The notes under the pieces were generated by a model. The model saw only the letters and a program-made list of their open reading frames with translations. It was not told the origin of the DNA and searched no databases. Position numbers and translations under genes: made by a program. DNA of 64,000 nt, taken from Devosia sp. 1566. GTDB taxonomy: Bacteria; Pseudomonadota; Alphaproteobacteria; Rhizobiales; Devosiaceae. Below are positions 30,464-39,165 of the stretch, in pieces. Numbering within the stretch: position 1 is the first letter of the stretch; the number at the start of each line of letters is the position of its first letter. The stretch covers positions 1,054,001-1,118,000 of the forward strand of contig NZ_CP034767.1 in the NCBI RefSeq assembly GCF_004005995.1. The letters are read 5' to 3'.

Positions 30464-31333
30464 CTAGCCGAACACCACCGTCTTGTGCCCGTTCAGCATC
30501 ACCCGGTTTTCGAGGTGCAGCTTGACGGCCCGCGCCAGCACCCGGCTCTCGATATCGCGGCCAGCTGCCAGCATATCCTCAGGGCTCATCGAATGGGTCA
30601 CCCGAGCGGTTTCCTGCTCGATGATCGGGCCTTCATCGAGGTCCGGCGTCACATAATGCGCCGTGGCGCCGATCAGCTTGACCCCGCGCTCATGGGCCTG
30701 GTGATAGGGTTTGGCGCCCTTGAAGCTGGGCAGGAACGAGTGGTGGATATTGATGATCTTACCAAAGAGCCGCGTCGACAGCGTATCGGACAGCACCTGC
30801 ATATAGCGCGCCAGGACCACAAGGTCGGCGCCGCTTTCCTGCACCAGCGCCAGCACCTTGGCTTCCTGCTCGGCCTTGTTGCCTGCATTCACCGGCCACA
30901 GATGGAACGGAATGCCCTCGTTCTCGGCAATGCGCTGCCCCTCGGGATGGTTGGACACGATAGCGACCACCTCGGCATCGAGCCACCCAACGCGAATCTG
31001 GTAGAGCAGGTGCAACAAGGCATGGTCGAACTTCGAGACCATGATCACGATCTTGGGCCGGCGCGACAGCGGCACCAGCGTGGTCTTCATCCCGAACCGC
31101 TCAATCGGAGCGCGCAGCGCCCGCTCCAGCGCATCGCGATCGACGCCCTCGGGCGCAGCAAAGGCCAGCCGCATAAAGAAGGTGCCGGTCTGCCGGTCCC
31201 AGAACTGGTTGCTTTCGGCGATATTGGCACCCAGCGCCGCCAATTCGGTGGTCACCGCGGCGACAATGCCCGGCTTGTCCACGCAGCTTAGCGTCAGCAC
31301 ATATCCAGCTTGTTGCTCGCTTGTCGGCGCCAT
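30464..31333 (-). CDS. purU: formyltetrahydrofolate deformylase
   Basis: PurU hydrolyses 10-formyl-THF to formate and THF, balancing one-carbon pools. The 289 residues comprise an N-terminal ACT domain (YVLTLSCVDKPGIVAAVTTE) and a formyltransferase-like domain with NIHHSFLPSFKGAKPYHQAH and IGATAHYVTPDLDEGPI. It ends one base from the convergent MerR gene. Confidence 0.95.
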   Translation of the reverse strand: MAPTSEQQAGYVLTLSCVDKPGIVAAVTTELAALGANIAESNQFWDRQTGTFFMRLAFAAPEGVDRDALERALRAPIERFGMKTTLVPLSRRPKIVIMVSKFDHALLHLLYQIRVGWLDAEVVAIVSNHPEGQRIAENEGIPFHLWPVNAGNKAEQEAKVLALVQESGADLVVLARYMQVLSDTLSTRLFGKIINIHHSFLPSFKGAKPYHQAHERGVKLIGATAHYVTPDLDEGPIIEQETARVTHSMSPEDMLAAGRDIESRVLARAVKLHLENRVMLNGHKTVVFG

Positions 31334-31472
31334 TGATTCCCTCCGCCTTGTTCCTGGGCTGGCGAGGAGATAGCGCCCCCCGGCACGATCGACAACGCTT
31401 TCCCGGCGGAATGCTCAATCATTCCGAATCGATCGCCCGCCGGGAGAGGCTGGGGCGCCGTAGCGCCCCGGC

Positions 31473-32387
31473 TCAGCGTGACGCCGGAACGCTGCGCCCG
31501 CTATCCTGCCGCATGATGAACAGCGATGCCCCCACGATCAACAGCGCGCCGGGCCAGAACCAGAGATCTGGCGCCTGGGACAGGATGAGCCAGCTCGCCA
31601 GCACATTGAGCGGCAGCTTGAGATCATCAAAGGGTTGCAGATAGGTCGCGTCTGCCACCGCATAGGCCTTGGCCAGCAGATACTGTGCCGCCGCCGATAG
31701 GAACCCGATCAGTACCATCAGCCACAGCACTTCGCCGCCCGGAATGGCCAACCCGGTCGGGATCAGGAACAGCGCATTGGCGGGTGTCATCAGCAGCATC
31801 AGGTAAAGCGTGATCGATTCGGGCGTTTCGAACCGAGTGAGATATTTGGTCAGCAGCGACGATCCCGCCCACAGCGCGGCCGCCAGGATCGGCAGCAGTG
31901 CCGCCCAGGTAAACACCGAACTCCAGGGCTGCAGGATAATCATCGCGCCGGCAAACCCGGTCACCGTGGCCAGGATTCTCGGCAACCGCACCTGCTCGCC
32001 CAGGAACAACCAGGCCCCCAGGATAATGAAGAACGGCGAGGTCATGACGAGCGCGATCACCTGCCAAAGCGGCACGCCCAAGGCAAAGGCAAAGCCAAAG
32101 GCCTGCGCCCCCGCGGCCGACAGCACGATGCGCACGAGATGCACCACGGGATGACGCGTCTTTAGCGCCTTGAGCCCCATGTTCCACACCAATGGGATGC
32201 AGAGCAGCGCCGCAATTAGATATTGCCAGAACACGGCAGAGGTGGAGGGAAAGCCCAACTGATAAGTGGCAATGGGCGTGGCGACATTGACGCCCGCATA
32301 GGCAATCCCGGCGCCCAGCATCAGCATGGCGCCCTGGATGGAAGGTGAAATCTGCCGACGGGGGGAGGCGGAGGCAATCTGGCTCAA
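31473..32387 (-). CDS. ribN: EamA/DMT-family transporter, RibN-like riboflavin importer
   Basis: The 304-residue inner-membrane protein has ten hydrophobic helices in two EamA halves (MLMLGAGIAYAGVNVATPIA at the start; FLGEQVRLPRILATVTGFAG ending the first half). The family is broad, but an FMN riboswitch lies 111 nt upstream, as in RibN riboflavin importers known in Rhizobium and relatives, which supports this substrate. The apparent start is TTG with AAGGA seven bases upstream; the next ATG would delete the first 20 residues. A UCCUU in the leader could pair with the ribosome-binding site, hinting at translational control, but I could not fold it. Confidence 0.82.
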   Translation of the reverse strand: MSQIASASPRRQISPSIQGAMLMLGAGIAYAGVNVATPIATYQLGFPSTSAVFWQYLIAALLCIPLVWNMGLKALKTRHPVVHLVRIVLSAAGAQAFGFAFALGVPLWQVIALVMTSPFFIILGAWLFLGEQVRLPRILATVTGFAGAMIILQPWSSVFTWAALLPILAAALWAGSSLLTKYLTRFETPESITLYLMLLMTPANALFLIPTGLAIPGGEVLWLMVLIGFLSAAAQYLLAKAYAVADATYLQPFDDLKLPLNVLASWLILSQAPDLWFWPGALLIVGASLFIMRQDSGRSVPASR

Positions 32388-32498
32388 CGAGTTATCCTTT
32401 CGCGTAAGACCCAGCTACCTCAGGGTTTACGGGAAGGAATGGCGCTCACCCCCCGCAGCGGCACAACCGCAACGAAGCTCAAGCTCCATAGCCAGACC

Positions 32499-32633
32499 CG
32501 TTCTCTCTCATCCGGACTATAACCGTCGGCTCCGGAATCACACCGGATCTGCTGACCCCGACCTGCGCCGGGCGCTCGCGGGCTTGGGTTTCCCCTTACC
32601 GCCGGTGGGGAATTACACCCCGCCCTGAGAACG
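32499..32633 (-). promoter_or_regulatory. FMN riboswitch (RFN element)
   Basis: On the minus strand the element reads in order all conserved RFN blocks: TTCTCAGGGC, AATTCCCCACCGGCGGT, AGCCCGCGAGCG, GGTCAGCAGATCCGGTG, TTCCGGAGCCGACGGT and TAGTCCGGATGAGAGAGAA. The six-helix aptamer is complete. It lies in the leader of the RibN-like transporter gene and should switch it off when FMN is plentiful. No strong terminator is seen between aptamer and start, so the output is probably translational. Confidence 0.96.
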
Positions 32634-32730
32634 AATGCAGGAAACATCTCCTGCATCGCCAAACATAGGGCAGGGGAGCAGGCCAGACAAGACGGGGACA
32701 CCGGTGTAACCGACAGGGCTCGCATGCGTC

Positions 32731-33042
32731 CTAAGGCGCTCCGAACTCGGGGCGAACTTGGTTGTCATCTTCCAGCATGAAGAAGTAGTCGGCGTGAAAT
32801 GCGTTCTCCAGGCGAAAGCAGTCGTCAAGATTTTGGACGCCGAATTTCTGCGGCTGGTTGTGAACATAGCGAACGCGCGGATCCCTGAGCTCCTCGAGCA
32901 CACTACGCGCGCTGCCATCTGGGCAATCATCGCGCACCTCGCAGATCCATTCGCCATGGCTTTGCGCCCGTAGGCACTGAATGGCTCGTTGGAGCGGTTC
33001 CGAGCCACGGTAGGTCGGGGTCCTGACAAGCACCAAAGGCAT
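32731..33042 (-). pseudogene. truncated family 2 glycosyltransferase remnant
   Basis: The 103-residue frame begins like a GT-A glycosyltransferase (VRTPTYRGSEPLQRAIQCLR, VRDDCPDGSARSVLEEL) and reaches the region of the nucleotide-binding acidic motif (FFMLEDDNQVRPEF), then stops. Intact members run to ~300 residues; no continuation is visible in other frames before the riboswitch 98 bp on. It looks like the N-terminal third of a gene cut by deletion. No ribosome-binding site was identified with confidence. Confidence 0.65.
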
Positions 33043-33126
33043 ACGACCCTTCGCCCTGACGGCTGTAACTGTTGTCCAATGTTCAGCTACTAGGCCAAAT
33101 CGGCGTTGTGTTCGCTGCGCCTCAAA

Positions 33127-33798
33127 TCAGAATACACCAGGCACCAGCCGATAAGGCACGGCAGCAGTGAAATCACGATAGCTTGCATCGCGCGCTAAGA
33201 CTCTTTCCTCCGCCAAGATGCGCCCGATCTGAAAAGCAAATGCTGCAGAATAAACCGCCAAGTTGAAGACGCTCGGGTAGGAGAGGAGGAATCCAATCTG
33301 GGTCAAGATGTAGCCGGCGTACATGGGGTGGCGAACCAGCCGATAGGGACCTTTTTTCTTCACCCCCCGGTTCGCTGCCACGGCTCCGAAGCTCCGTCGC
33401 AACGTTAATTTGGCAGCGATCTGGACAGACATTCCAACCAACATCAGCGCTGCGCAAAGAGCCTGCGGAGCAAGCCCTTCATTTCCAGAGGGCTGTACCA
33501 GGAGCGGCGTTGCAGTGCCCAAAAAAGCGAGCAGCCAATCCCCAGGTAGCATCGAAACTTCGGTAGTGAAGCGCCTGAAAAGCACAAAAAAGAGAACTGC
33601 GCCTTCCGAAACAAGAGCGATAAGCGTGATGATGCTTCCGGTTGTCAACCACGATTGACCGAGCTTCCATGCGAAGAAGCTGAAAATTACACTCAGCACG
33701 ACGCGCTCTAGGGCGTCCAAAAAAACTTGAACATTATTGCGGAGCGGCTGTGATGAATGCATCTTATCTCGCAGCATGTCGGGTGTACGAGCTAACAA
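33127..33798 (-). CDS. isoprenylcysteine methyltransferase-like membrane protein
   Basis: The 223-residue protein has four to five hydrophobic helices and the ICMT/PEMT signature: GPYRLVRHPMYAGYILTQIG, then AEERVLARDASYRDF and a final YRLVPG. Bacterial members methylate various small or lipid substrates using S-adenosylmethionine; the substrate is unknown. Local sequence is less GC-rich than the surroundings and neighbours are remnants, suggesting transfer or relaxed selection. The start codon among several candidates is uncertain. Confidence 0.75.
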   Translation of the reverse strand: MLARTPDMLRDKMHSSQPLRNNVQVFLDALERVVLSVIFSFFAWKLGQSWLTTGSIITLIALVSEGAVLFFVLFRRFTTEVSMLPGDWLLAFLGTATPLLVQPSGNEGLAPQALCAALMLVGMSVQIAAKLTLRRSFGAVAANRGVKKKGPYRLVRHPMYAGYILTQIGFLLSYPSVFNLAVYSAAFAFQIGRILAEERVLARDASYRDFTAAVPYRLVPGVF

Positions 33799-34635
33799 TT
33801 ATCTCGTAAACGAACCCCATATCGAACTGGAATTTTGCCGAACACTTATAAAACGTACTTAACAACGGGTTTAAAGGAGCAATTCTACGTACACAGAACT
33901 TGCCTGGTAGGTGTTTGATCTGTCCCTGCCAATCCTGGGCAGTTCATCGCGCCCCAGCCTCTCCCTCCTTTGGGGTTTCGGTTAGGGTCGTTCTATTTCG
34001 ATTAGCCAGATCGCCTGTTGCTTTAGCTATGGCAGGCAGGGGATGGCCTGCTGGTTTTGGTGGCAATAAGCTCAACGAGCCGATGCGGCTCTAGCGTGCC
34101 CTCTAAGAAGCTCTGATCAAGCGTAGCCTCGAACATTGCGACAAACTACTCTTTGTCCTCAGTACCTCCGGACGTCCGGGCAGGAGCCAATCAATGTGGC
34201 GCATCCTCCAACCAATCCGCTGCTCTTGTTTGGCGCTCAGTTCCATCTCCCCTCTCCCATTAGCTTTGGACCGGAGGGGTGGGAGGGGGCATCCAGTGGG
34301 TGGGGTCTCGACCGCCTTTCTCAAACTGGCAATTCCAACATCCTCCGCCCCAAACGGTCCAGACGCATCGCTGCAGGTCTGGTCAGCCGCGAAGCCGCTA
34401 GACGGCGGTAGAACCCCAAGAATACGGTCCCATCCGTCGGCGCGTCATCTATCGTATTCTACTGTGCCATCTGCCTTGCTCCACCGCCGTGAACGAAAAG
34501 CGCAACCTCTGTGACGCTTTGGTGGGGCTTTCTCCCACTAACAGCGTTTTTCGACGTCGAATTTTCGGTTTGTTCCTTTGTTCCCGAATTTCGGGGTTGC
34601 CTGAAAACCCTAGCTTCTCTATGTGTCCCAGCAGT
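33799..34635. other. 837-bp stretch without a recognisable gene
   Basis: No frame here resembles a known protein. The first ~200 bp are AT-richer than the genome. Near 34241-34300 is a decayed copy of the C-rich/G-rich repeat family (CTCCCCTCTCCC, GGAGGGG, GGGAGGGGG). A short minus-strand frame at 34103-34246 (MELSAKQEQRIGWRMRH) might be a gene fragment but has no partner I recognise. The block ends at tRNA-Pro. Together with the truncated glycosyltransferase it looks like an eroded insertion. Confidence 0.5.
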
Positions 34636-34712
34636 CGGGGCGTAGCGCAGCCTGGTAGCGCATTTGTCTGGGGGACAAAGGGTCGTCGGTTCAAATCCGG
34701 CCGCTCCGACCA
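34636..34712 (+). tRNA. tRNA-Pro (GGG)
   Basis: The 77-base sequence folds as a cloverleaf: acceptor CGGGGCG against CGCTCCG, D arm GCGCAGCCTGGTAGCGC, anticodon stem TTTGT/ACAAA around a loop with GGG at positions 34-36, T arm with GGTTCAAATCC, and an encoded CCA end. It lies 37 bp before the phosphotransferase gene. Confidence 0.97.
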
Positions 34713-34749
34713 TTTTCAATTCACGCTTCAAGAAGCGGGCACACCCGCC

Positions 34750-35727
34750 ATGCCGTTGCATCAGCGCGATCTGGAATCCGTGCGAACGCTCTGGCCGCAG
34801 CTCGGCACGGCCACCCTCACCCTCATCAATCATTCCGAAAACCACACTTTTCGCGCCGATCTGCCCGGTGGCGAGCGGTTTTGCCTGCGCGTTCATCGCC
34901 CGGCCTATCAAAGCCCGGTGACCATCGAGAGTGAACTGACTTGGCTCGCCGCCCTCGAGCGCGACACCGATCTGCCGCTGCCCCAACCCGTGCCGGGCGC
35001 CAATGAGCGCCTCTTGCAGACCGTCACCACGGCGGCGGGAGAATTGCGCAATGCCGTGCTGTTCCGCTTCATTGCCGGCACCGAGCCAGCCATCGACGCC
35101 GAGCTGACGCCGCTGTTCGCTACTCTCGGCGATTATGCCGCCCGCCTCCATGCCCATGCGCTGGCCTGGCCGCGCCCCGCCGGCTTTGTCCGCCAGGCAT
35201 GGAACGCCGCCACCATTCTTGATCCCGATGGCCTCTGGGGCGATTGGCGCGTAGCCCCAGGCGTAGACGGCGCCATCCGCCCGCTGCTCGACCGACTCGA
35301 TACCGAACTGCGAGTCCGCCTTGCGGCTTATGGCACATCGAGCGAACGCTACGGCCTCATCCATGCCGATATGCGGCTGGGCAATCTCTTGGTGGATGGC
35401 GACACCGTCAGCCTCATCGATTTCGATGACTGCGGCTTTTGCTGGTTCACCTATGATTTTGCTGCGGCTATCTCGTTTCACGAAACCCATGCTTCGGTGC
35501 CCGACCTGCGCCAGGCCTGGCTCGCCGCCTACACAGCGAAACGCTCACTCACCCCGGCCGATATTGCCTCGATTGATTCCATGGTCATGCTGCGCCGCAT
35601 GGCGTTGTTGACCTTTATCGGCTCCCATATCGAAACCGAGCTGGCCCAAACCCATTTGCCCGGCTTTGCCCAAGGCACCGCCGAGCTCGCCGAGCGCTAT
35701 CTCGGCGGCGCGCTCTGGCCGGGCTAG
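34750..35727 (+). CDS. aminoglycoside phosphotransferase-fold kinase (SrkA-like)
   Basis: The 325-residue protein has the APH kinase fold: an N-lobe with NHTFRADLPGGERFCLRVHR, the catalytic loop LIHADMRLGNLLVDG (Asp and Asn) and the metal-binding LIDFDDCGFCWFTYD. Its arrangement resembles stress-response kinase SrkA/RdoA and homoserine-kinase type II relatives rather than resistance enzymes. The substrate is unknown. The ATG at 34750 is the first after tRNA-Pro; earlier in-frame starts would run through the tRNA. Its stop overlaps the convergent sugar transferase stop in a shared CTAG. Confidence 0.85.
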   Translation: MPLHQRDLESVRTLWPQLGTATLTLINHSENHTFRADLPGGERFCLRVHRPAYQSPVTIESELTWLAALERDTDLPLPQPVPGANERLLQTVTTAAGELRNAVLFRFIAGTEPAIDAELTPLFATLGDYAARLHAHALAWPRPAGFVRQAWNAATILDPDGLWGDWRVAPGVDGAIRPLLDRLDTELRVRLAAYGTSSERYGLIHADMRLGNLLVDGDTVSLIDFDDCGFCWFTYDFAAAISFHETHASVPDLRQAWLAAYTAKRSLTPADIASIDSMVMLRRMALLTFIGSHIETELAQTHLPGFAQGTAELAERYLGGALWPG

Positions 35728-37247
35728 TAGGCGTTCTCGTTCTTGGACACCAGCGAGACCGGCGTCAGCAGCACGATGTAGAGATCGAGCAGGATCGACC
35801 AGTGCTCGATGTAATAAAGGTCGTGGTTCACGCGCTGCATGATCTTGTCGATCGTGTCTGTTTCCCCACGCCAGCCGTTCACCTGCGCCCAGCCGGTCAT
35901 GCCGGGCTTGACCCGATGCCGGGCGAAATAGCCTTCCACCGCCTCGTAATAGAGCTGGTTTTCCGCCTTGGCCTGCAGCGCATGGGGGCGAGGGCCGACA
36001 ATGGAAAGTTCCCCGCGCAGCACATTGAACAGCTGCGGCAACTCGTCGATCGAGGTGCGGCGGATGAATTTCCCCACCTTGGTCACCCGCGGATCATCCT
36101 TGGTCACGAGCTTGCTCGCGCTCTGGTCGATCATGTCGGTACGCATGGAGCGGAATTTGAAGATGCGGATCAGCTCATTGTTGAAGCCATGCCGCTTCTG
36201 GATAAAGAACACCGGCCCCGGGCTCTCGAGTTTGATGGCGATGGCCGTGGCTACCATCACCGGGGACAAGACGATCAGCGCCACCAGCGCCACGAGCTTG
36301 TCGAACAGCCACTTGAAGATGAGGTTCCAGTCCGAAATCGGCCGGTCGGCCATGTCGAACACCGGCACATCCCCGACATAGGAATAAGCCTTGTTGGTGA
36401 ATTTGAGCTTGCTCATATGCGCCGATAGCCGGATGTCCACCGGCAGCACCCAAAGCTGGGTCAGCATTTCGAGCACGCGCTTTTCGGCCGATAGCGGCAG
36501 CGACACGATCACGAGATCCACCGGCGTGCGCCGCGCAAACTCAAGGAGGTCGGCCACCTTGCCCAGCTTGGGGCACCCATCCACCGTGTCGGGCGAGCGA
36601 TCATCTACTCGGTCATCGAACAGGCCCAGAAGCTTGATGTCGTTGTTGGCACTGGCGCGAATCTGGCGGATCAGCACTTCGGCGTCGGCGCCACCGCCCA
36701 CAATCGCGGTGCGGCGCTTGAGCCGGCCCCGCTCGGTCCAATAGCCAACCACCCCGCGCAGGCTGAGCCGATAAGCGATCAGCGTTGCCGCGCCCGCCCC
36801 ATACCAGCCAATGAGCCAGACGCGGGAAAACATGTCCCCGGCCTTGAAAAGGAACATGCCCACGGTGAGCGCCACCATCACCAGCGTCCAGCCCACAAGG
36901 ACGCGGCTGATCTGGTTGAAGATGGTGCGATAGGCGGCGATGCGGTGGGTGCGCGCCGCGTTGAACAGCACATTGGCCAACAGGCAAGCGCCAATGATCA
37001 CCGGTACGTAAAAGCCGGGTTCATCAAGCTGCACATAGAAATGATAAATGCCGTAGCCCAGCGTGGCCAAAAGCAGCGCTTCGATGATCTGCGCGACGCC
37101 AACGATCACGGGACCCGAGATCACCCCTTCCACCGGCTGGGCGATGATGGCTTCAGCCTGGGGCGAAAGCGCGCGTGGGCCAGGTGTTTCTCCCAAGGCC
37201 TTATTGACGTGTTCAACCACGGCCTGTTGGGGATCGACACGAAACAT
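35724..37247 (-). CDS. undecaprenyl-phosphate sugar phosphotransferase (WcaJ/HfsE type)
   Basis: This integral membrane enzyme transfers a sugar-1-phosphate (often glucose) from a UDP-sugar to undecaprenyl phosphate and so starts exopolysaccharide repeat units. The ~507 residues have four or five N-terminal helices, a CoA-binding-like domain (GGGADAEVLIRQIR, then KLLGLFDDRVDD), one more helix, and the bacterial sugar transferase domain (FKFRSMRTDM, RRTSIDELPQLFNVLRGELS, IVGPRPHAL). I chose the ATG at 37247 giving MFRVDPQQ; a TTG 42 bp upstream lacks a ribosome-binding site. The glycosyltransferase gene lies 73 bp upstream on the same strand. Confidence 0.92.
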   Translation of the reverse strand: MFRVDPQQAVVEHVNKALGETPGPRALSPQAEAIIAQPVEGVISGPVIVGVAQIIEALLLATLGYGIYHFYVQLDEPGFYVPVIIGACLLANVLFNAARTHRIAAYRTIFNQISRVLVGWTLVMVALTVGMFLFKAGDMFSRVWLIGWYGAGAATLIAYRLSLRGVVGYWTERGRLKRRTAIVGGGADAEVLIRQIRASANNDIKLLGLFDDRVDDRSPDTVDGCPKLGKVADLLEFARRTPVDLVIVSLPLSAEKRVLEMLTQLWVLPVDIRLSAHMSKLKFTNKAYSYVGDVPVFDMADRPISDWNLIFKWLFDKLVALVALIVLSPVMVATAIAIKLESPGPVFFIQKRHGFNNELIRIFKFRSMRTDMIDQSASKLVTKDDPRVTKVGKFIRRTSIDELPQLFNVLRGELSIVGPRPHALQAKAENQLYYEAVEGYFARHRVKPGMTGWAQVNGWRGETDTIDKIMQRVNHDLYYIEHWSILLDLYIVLLTPVSLVSKNENAY

Positions 37248-37319
37248 GGCGCAGCAACTACTCCCTGGGAAGGGAGCAGTGTGGGTCAAAAGGAATGAAA
37301 ACTCAGTGAAATTATGACG

Positions 37320-38459
37320 CTAAGGCTTATCTAACAGGCCGCGGTAAAGGGCTTCGATCTGCCCGCTCATCTGCTCGAGCGAGAAGTTCTGGCGGACAAA
37401 ATCGAGCCGCGTTGCCATCTCTGCTTGCGCTTGTTCACGATGATCCAGCGCCTGCTGCATTGCTGCCCGCAAGGCCAGCGGATCGTTGGGCGCGACGAGA
37501 CTTCCGGCCGTCGGCCCGAAGATTTCGGGAATGCCCCCCACCCGGGTGGCAATCACGGGCAGCTGCCCCGCCGCCGCTTCCAGCACCACATAGGGCAGTG
37601 ATTCCGCCAGCGACGGCACCACCGCGCACCAGCCCTGAGGAAAAACCTGGCGCGCCGGCATTGCGCCGGGCAGCACGACGCGATCGCTCAGTCCCAACTG
37701 CCCAATCCGCTCGATCAGCGACTGCCGGTCGCCACCATCACCCGCCATCACCAGCCTTGCCGGCGATCCATCGGGGCGACGCACATCCACCAGTGCTTCC
37801 ACCAGCACAAAGATGCCCTTGAGTTGACGCAGCTCGCCCACGAACACGAAGTCCGCCGCATTGGGAGCCGGGGGCAGGGGCACGAACTCTTCGCGCGTCA
37901 GCCCATTATAAATCACCACTGTCGGGCAACTCGGCTCGGCGATCAGGGCGGCATAGGTGGCCTTGGCATAGGCGCTCTCAAAAATGATGGCGCCGGTTTG
38001 CCTGAGCAGCGCCCGCTCCAGCAGGTGGAACACCTGTCCTGATCGGCTGGCCGAGGAGAAATGCAGCACTCCGCCATGGGGCGTATAAACCGCCGCGGCC
38101 CTTGCCCCGGCAAGCCGTGCCAACCGCGCATAAAAGCCACCCTTGGCGCCATGCCCGTGCAGCACATCGATATCGAGCTTGCCCGCCAGCCGGCGCACTG
38201 CCAGCGGCGTGGCGAGGTCGCCCGCGCCCAACACGCGCGGCATGGCGAAGCGGTGAATGCCAAGGCTTGCATGAGGGAGGAGGGCGGTCAGCCTGGTTTC
38301 GGTCTGCGCGTCATTGGCGAGGCTGTCGACCACCAGCCCGACCTCATGCCCCATTCCGGCAAGGGCCCGCGTCAGGTCGGCGACGTGCCGAAACAGCCCG
38401 CCCACTGGGGCGCGCATCACTTGCAGGATCCGCAGCTTGCCTGTTTGGCGCCCCGCCAC
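37320..38459 (-). CDS. family 4 glycosyltransferase
   Basis: The 379-residue GT-B enzyme likely adds the second or later sugar of the repeat unit. It has LQVMRAPVGGLFRHVADLTRAL at the N-terminus with glycine-rich loop, HGHGAKGGFYARLARLAG, and the C-terminal donor-binding part (FVFVGELRQLKGIFVL, SLAESLPYVVLEAAAGQLPV). The start is GTG, two bases after the stop of the exporter gene, so both are surely on one transcript. Donor and acceptor cannot be predicted. Confidence 0.9.
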   Translation of the reverse strand: MAGRQTGKLRILQVMRAPVGGLFRHVADLTRALAGMGHEVGLVVDSLANDAQTETRLTALLPHASLGIHRFAMPRVLGAGDLATPLAVRRLAGKLDIDVLHGHGAKGGFYARLARLAGARAAAVYTPHGGVLHFSSASRSGQVFHLLERALLRQTGAIIFESAYAKATYAALIAEPSCPTVVIYNGLTREEFVPLPPAPNAADFVFVGELRQLKGIFVLVEALVDVRRPDGSPARLVMAGDGGDRQSLIERIGQLGLSDRVVLPGAMPARQVFPQGWCAVVPSLAESLPYVVLEAAAGQLPVIATRVGGIPEIFGPTAGSLVAPNDPLALRAAMQQALDHREQAQAEMATRLDFVRQNFSLEQMSGQIEALYRGLLDKP

Positions 38460-38461
38460 CC

Positions 38462-39013
38462 CTAGAACCAGCGCTCCAGCACAACAATCGTGTCGCCGGG
38501 ATAAATGGGGAAGTCGAGGTCGACCGTGCCCTTGGCCATCTGGTCACCCTGACGGCGATATACCACGGCCTTGTTGCGGTCCGCCGTATCGCTGAACCCG
38601 CCCGCCGTGCTGATCGCGGCGCGAACAGTCATGCCATGGATATAGGGAAACTGGCCGGAATTGCCGATCTCGCCCTGGATAAAGAACGGCCGGTATTCCG
38701 CCACTTCCACTGCCACGTCGGGGTTGCGCATATAGCCATTGGCGAGCGCCCCGGCCAGCCGCCGGCTCGCCGTCTGGGTGGTTTGCCCGCGCACCTGCAC
38801 CGGACCCACCAGCGGAAACGCCACCGAGCCGCTGTCATCGACGCGGTAGGTGTCGGTCAGCTGTTCGTCGCCATAAACGGTCACGCGCAAAGTATCGCCG
38901 GTGTCGAGCTGATAAGGCCCCTTGGTCTCGACCAGATAGGTTGCGTCGCGTGTGGTTGCACAGGCTGCAAGAGGCATCACCAGGGCAATGGAAAGTATTG
39001 GAAGCCAGCGCAT
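38462..39013 (-). CDS. polysaccharide export outer membrane lipoprotein (Wza/HfsD type)
   Basis: The 183-residue lipoprotein has a signal with lipobox PLAAC, the Poly_export domain (YQLDTGDTLRVTVYGDEQLT, VDDSGSVAFPLVGPVQVRGQT) and one SLBB-like domain (YIHGMTVRAAISTAGGFSD). It is about half the length of E. coli Wza, as are the short exporters of alphaproteobacterial adhesin loci. It is divergent from the Wzz-like gene across 152 bp. Confidence 0.92.
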   Translation of the reverse strand: MRWLPILSIALVMPLAACATTRDATYLVETKGPYQLDTGDTLRVTVYGDEQLTDTYRVDDSGSVAFPLVGPVQVRGQTTQTASRRLAGALANGYMRNPDVAVEVAEYRPFFIQGEIGNSGQFPYIHGMTVRAAISTAGGFSDTADRNKAVVYRRQGDQMAKGTVDLDFPIYPGDTIVVLERWF

Positions 39014-39165
39014 GCAAATCTCGGCATTTGAGTTGCGCTACTTTTGTCCTGCCATGGTTAAGATTTTGCTTAGTTCGTTGCTTGCCGGTCGCGCTTTGCG
39101 AGCAGCTTAACGGATTGCTTACCACGCCGGCGCAATAACAAGGCAGAACTTGGGCGAGGTAGGCG

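Noticed and set aside
34636..34712. tRNA-Pro as an attachment site of a genomic island
   Set aside because: No duplicated 3' tRNA segment, integrase or excisionase gene was found in the window, so att sites cannot be called.
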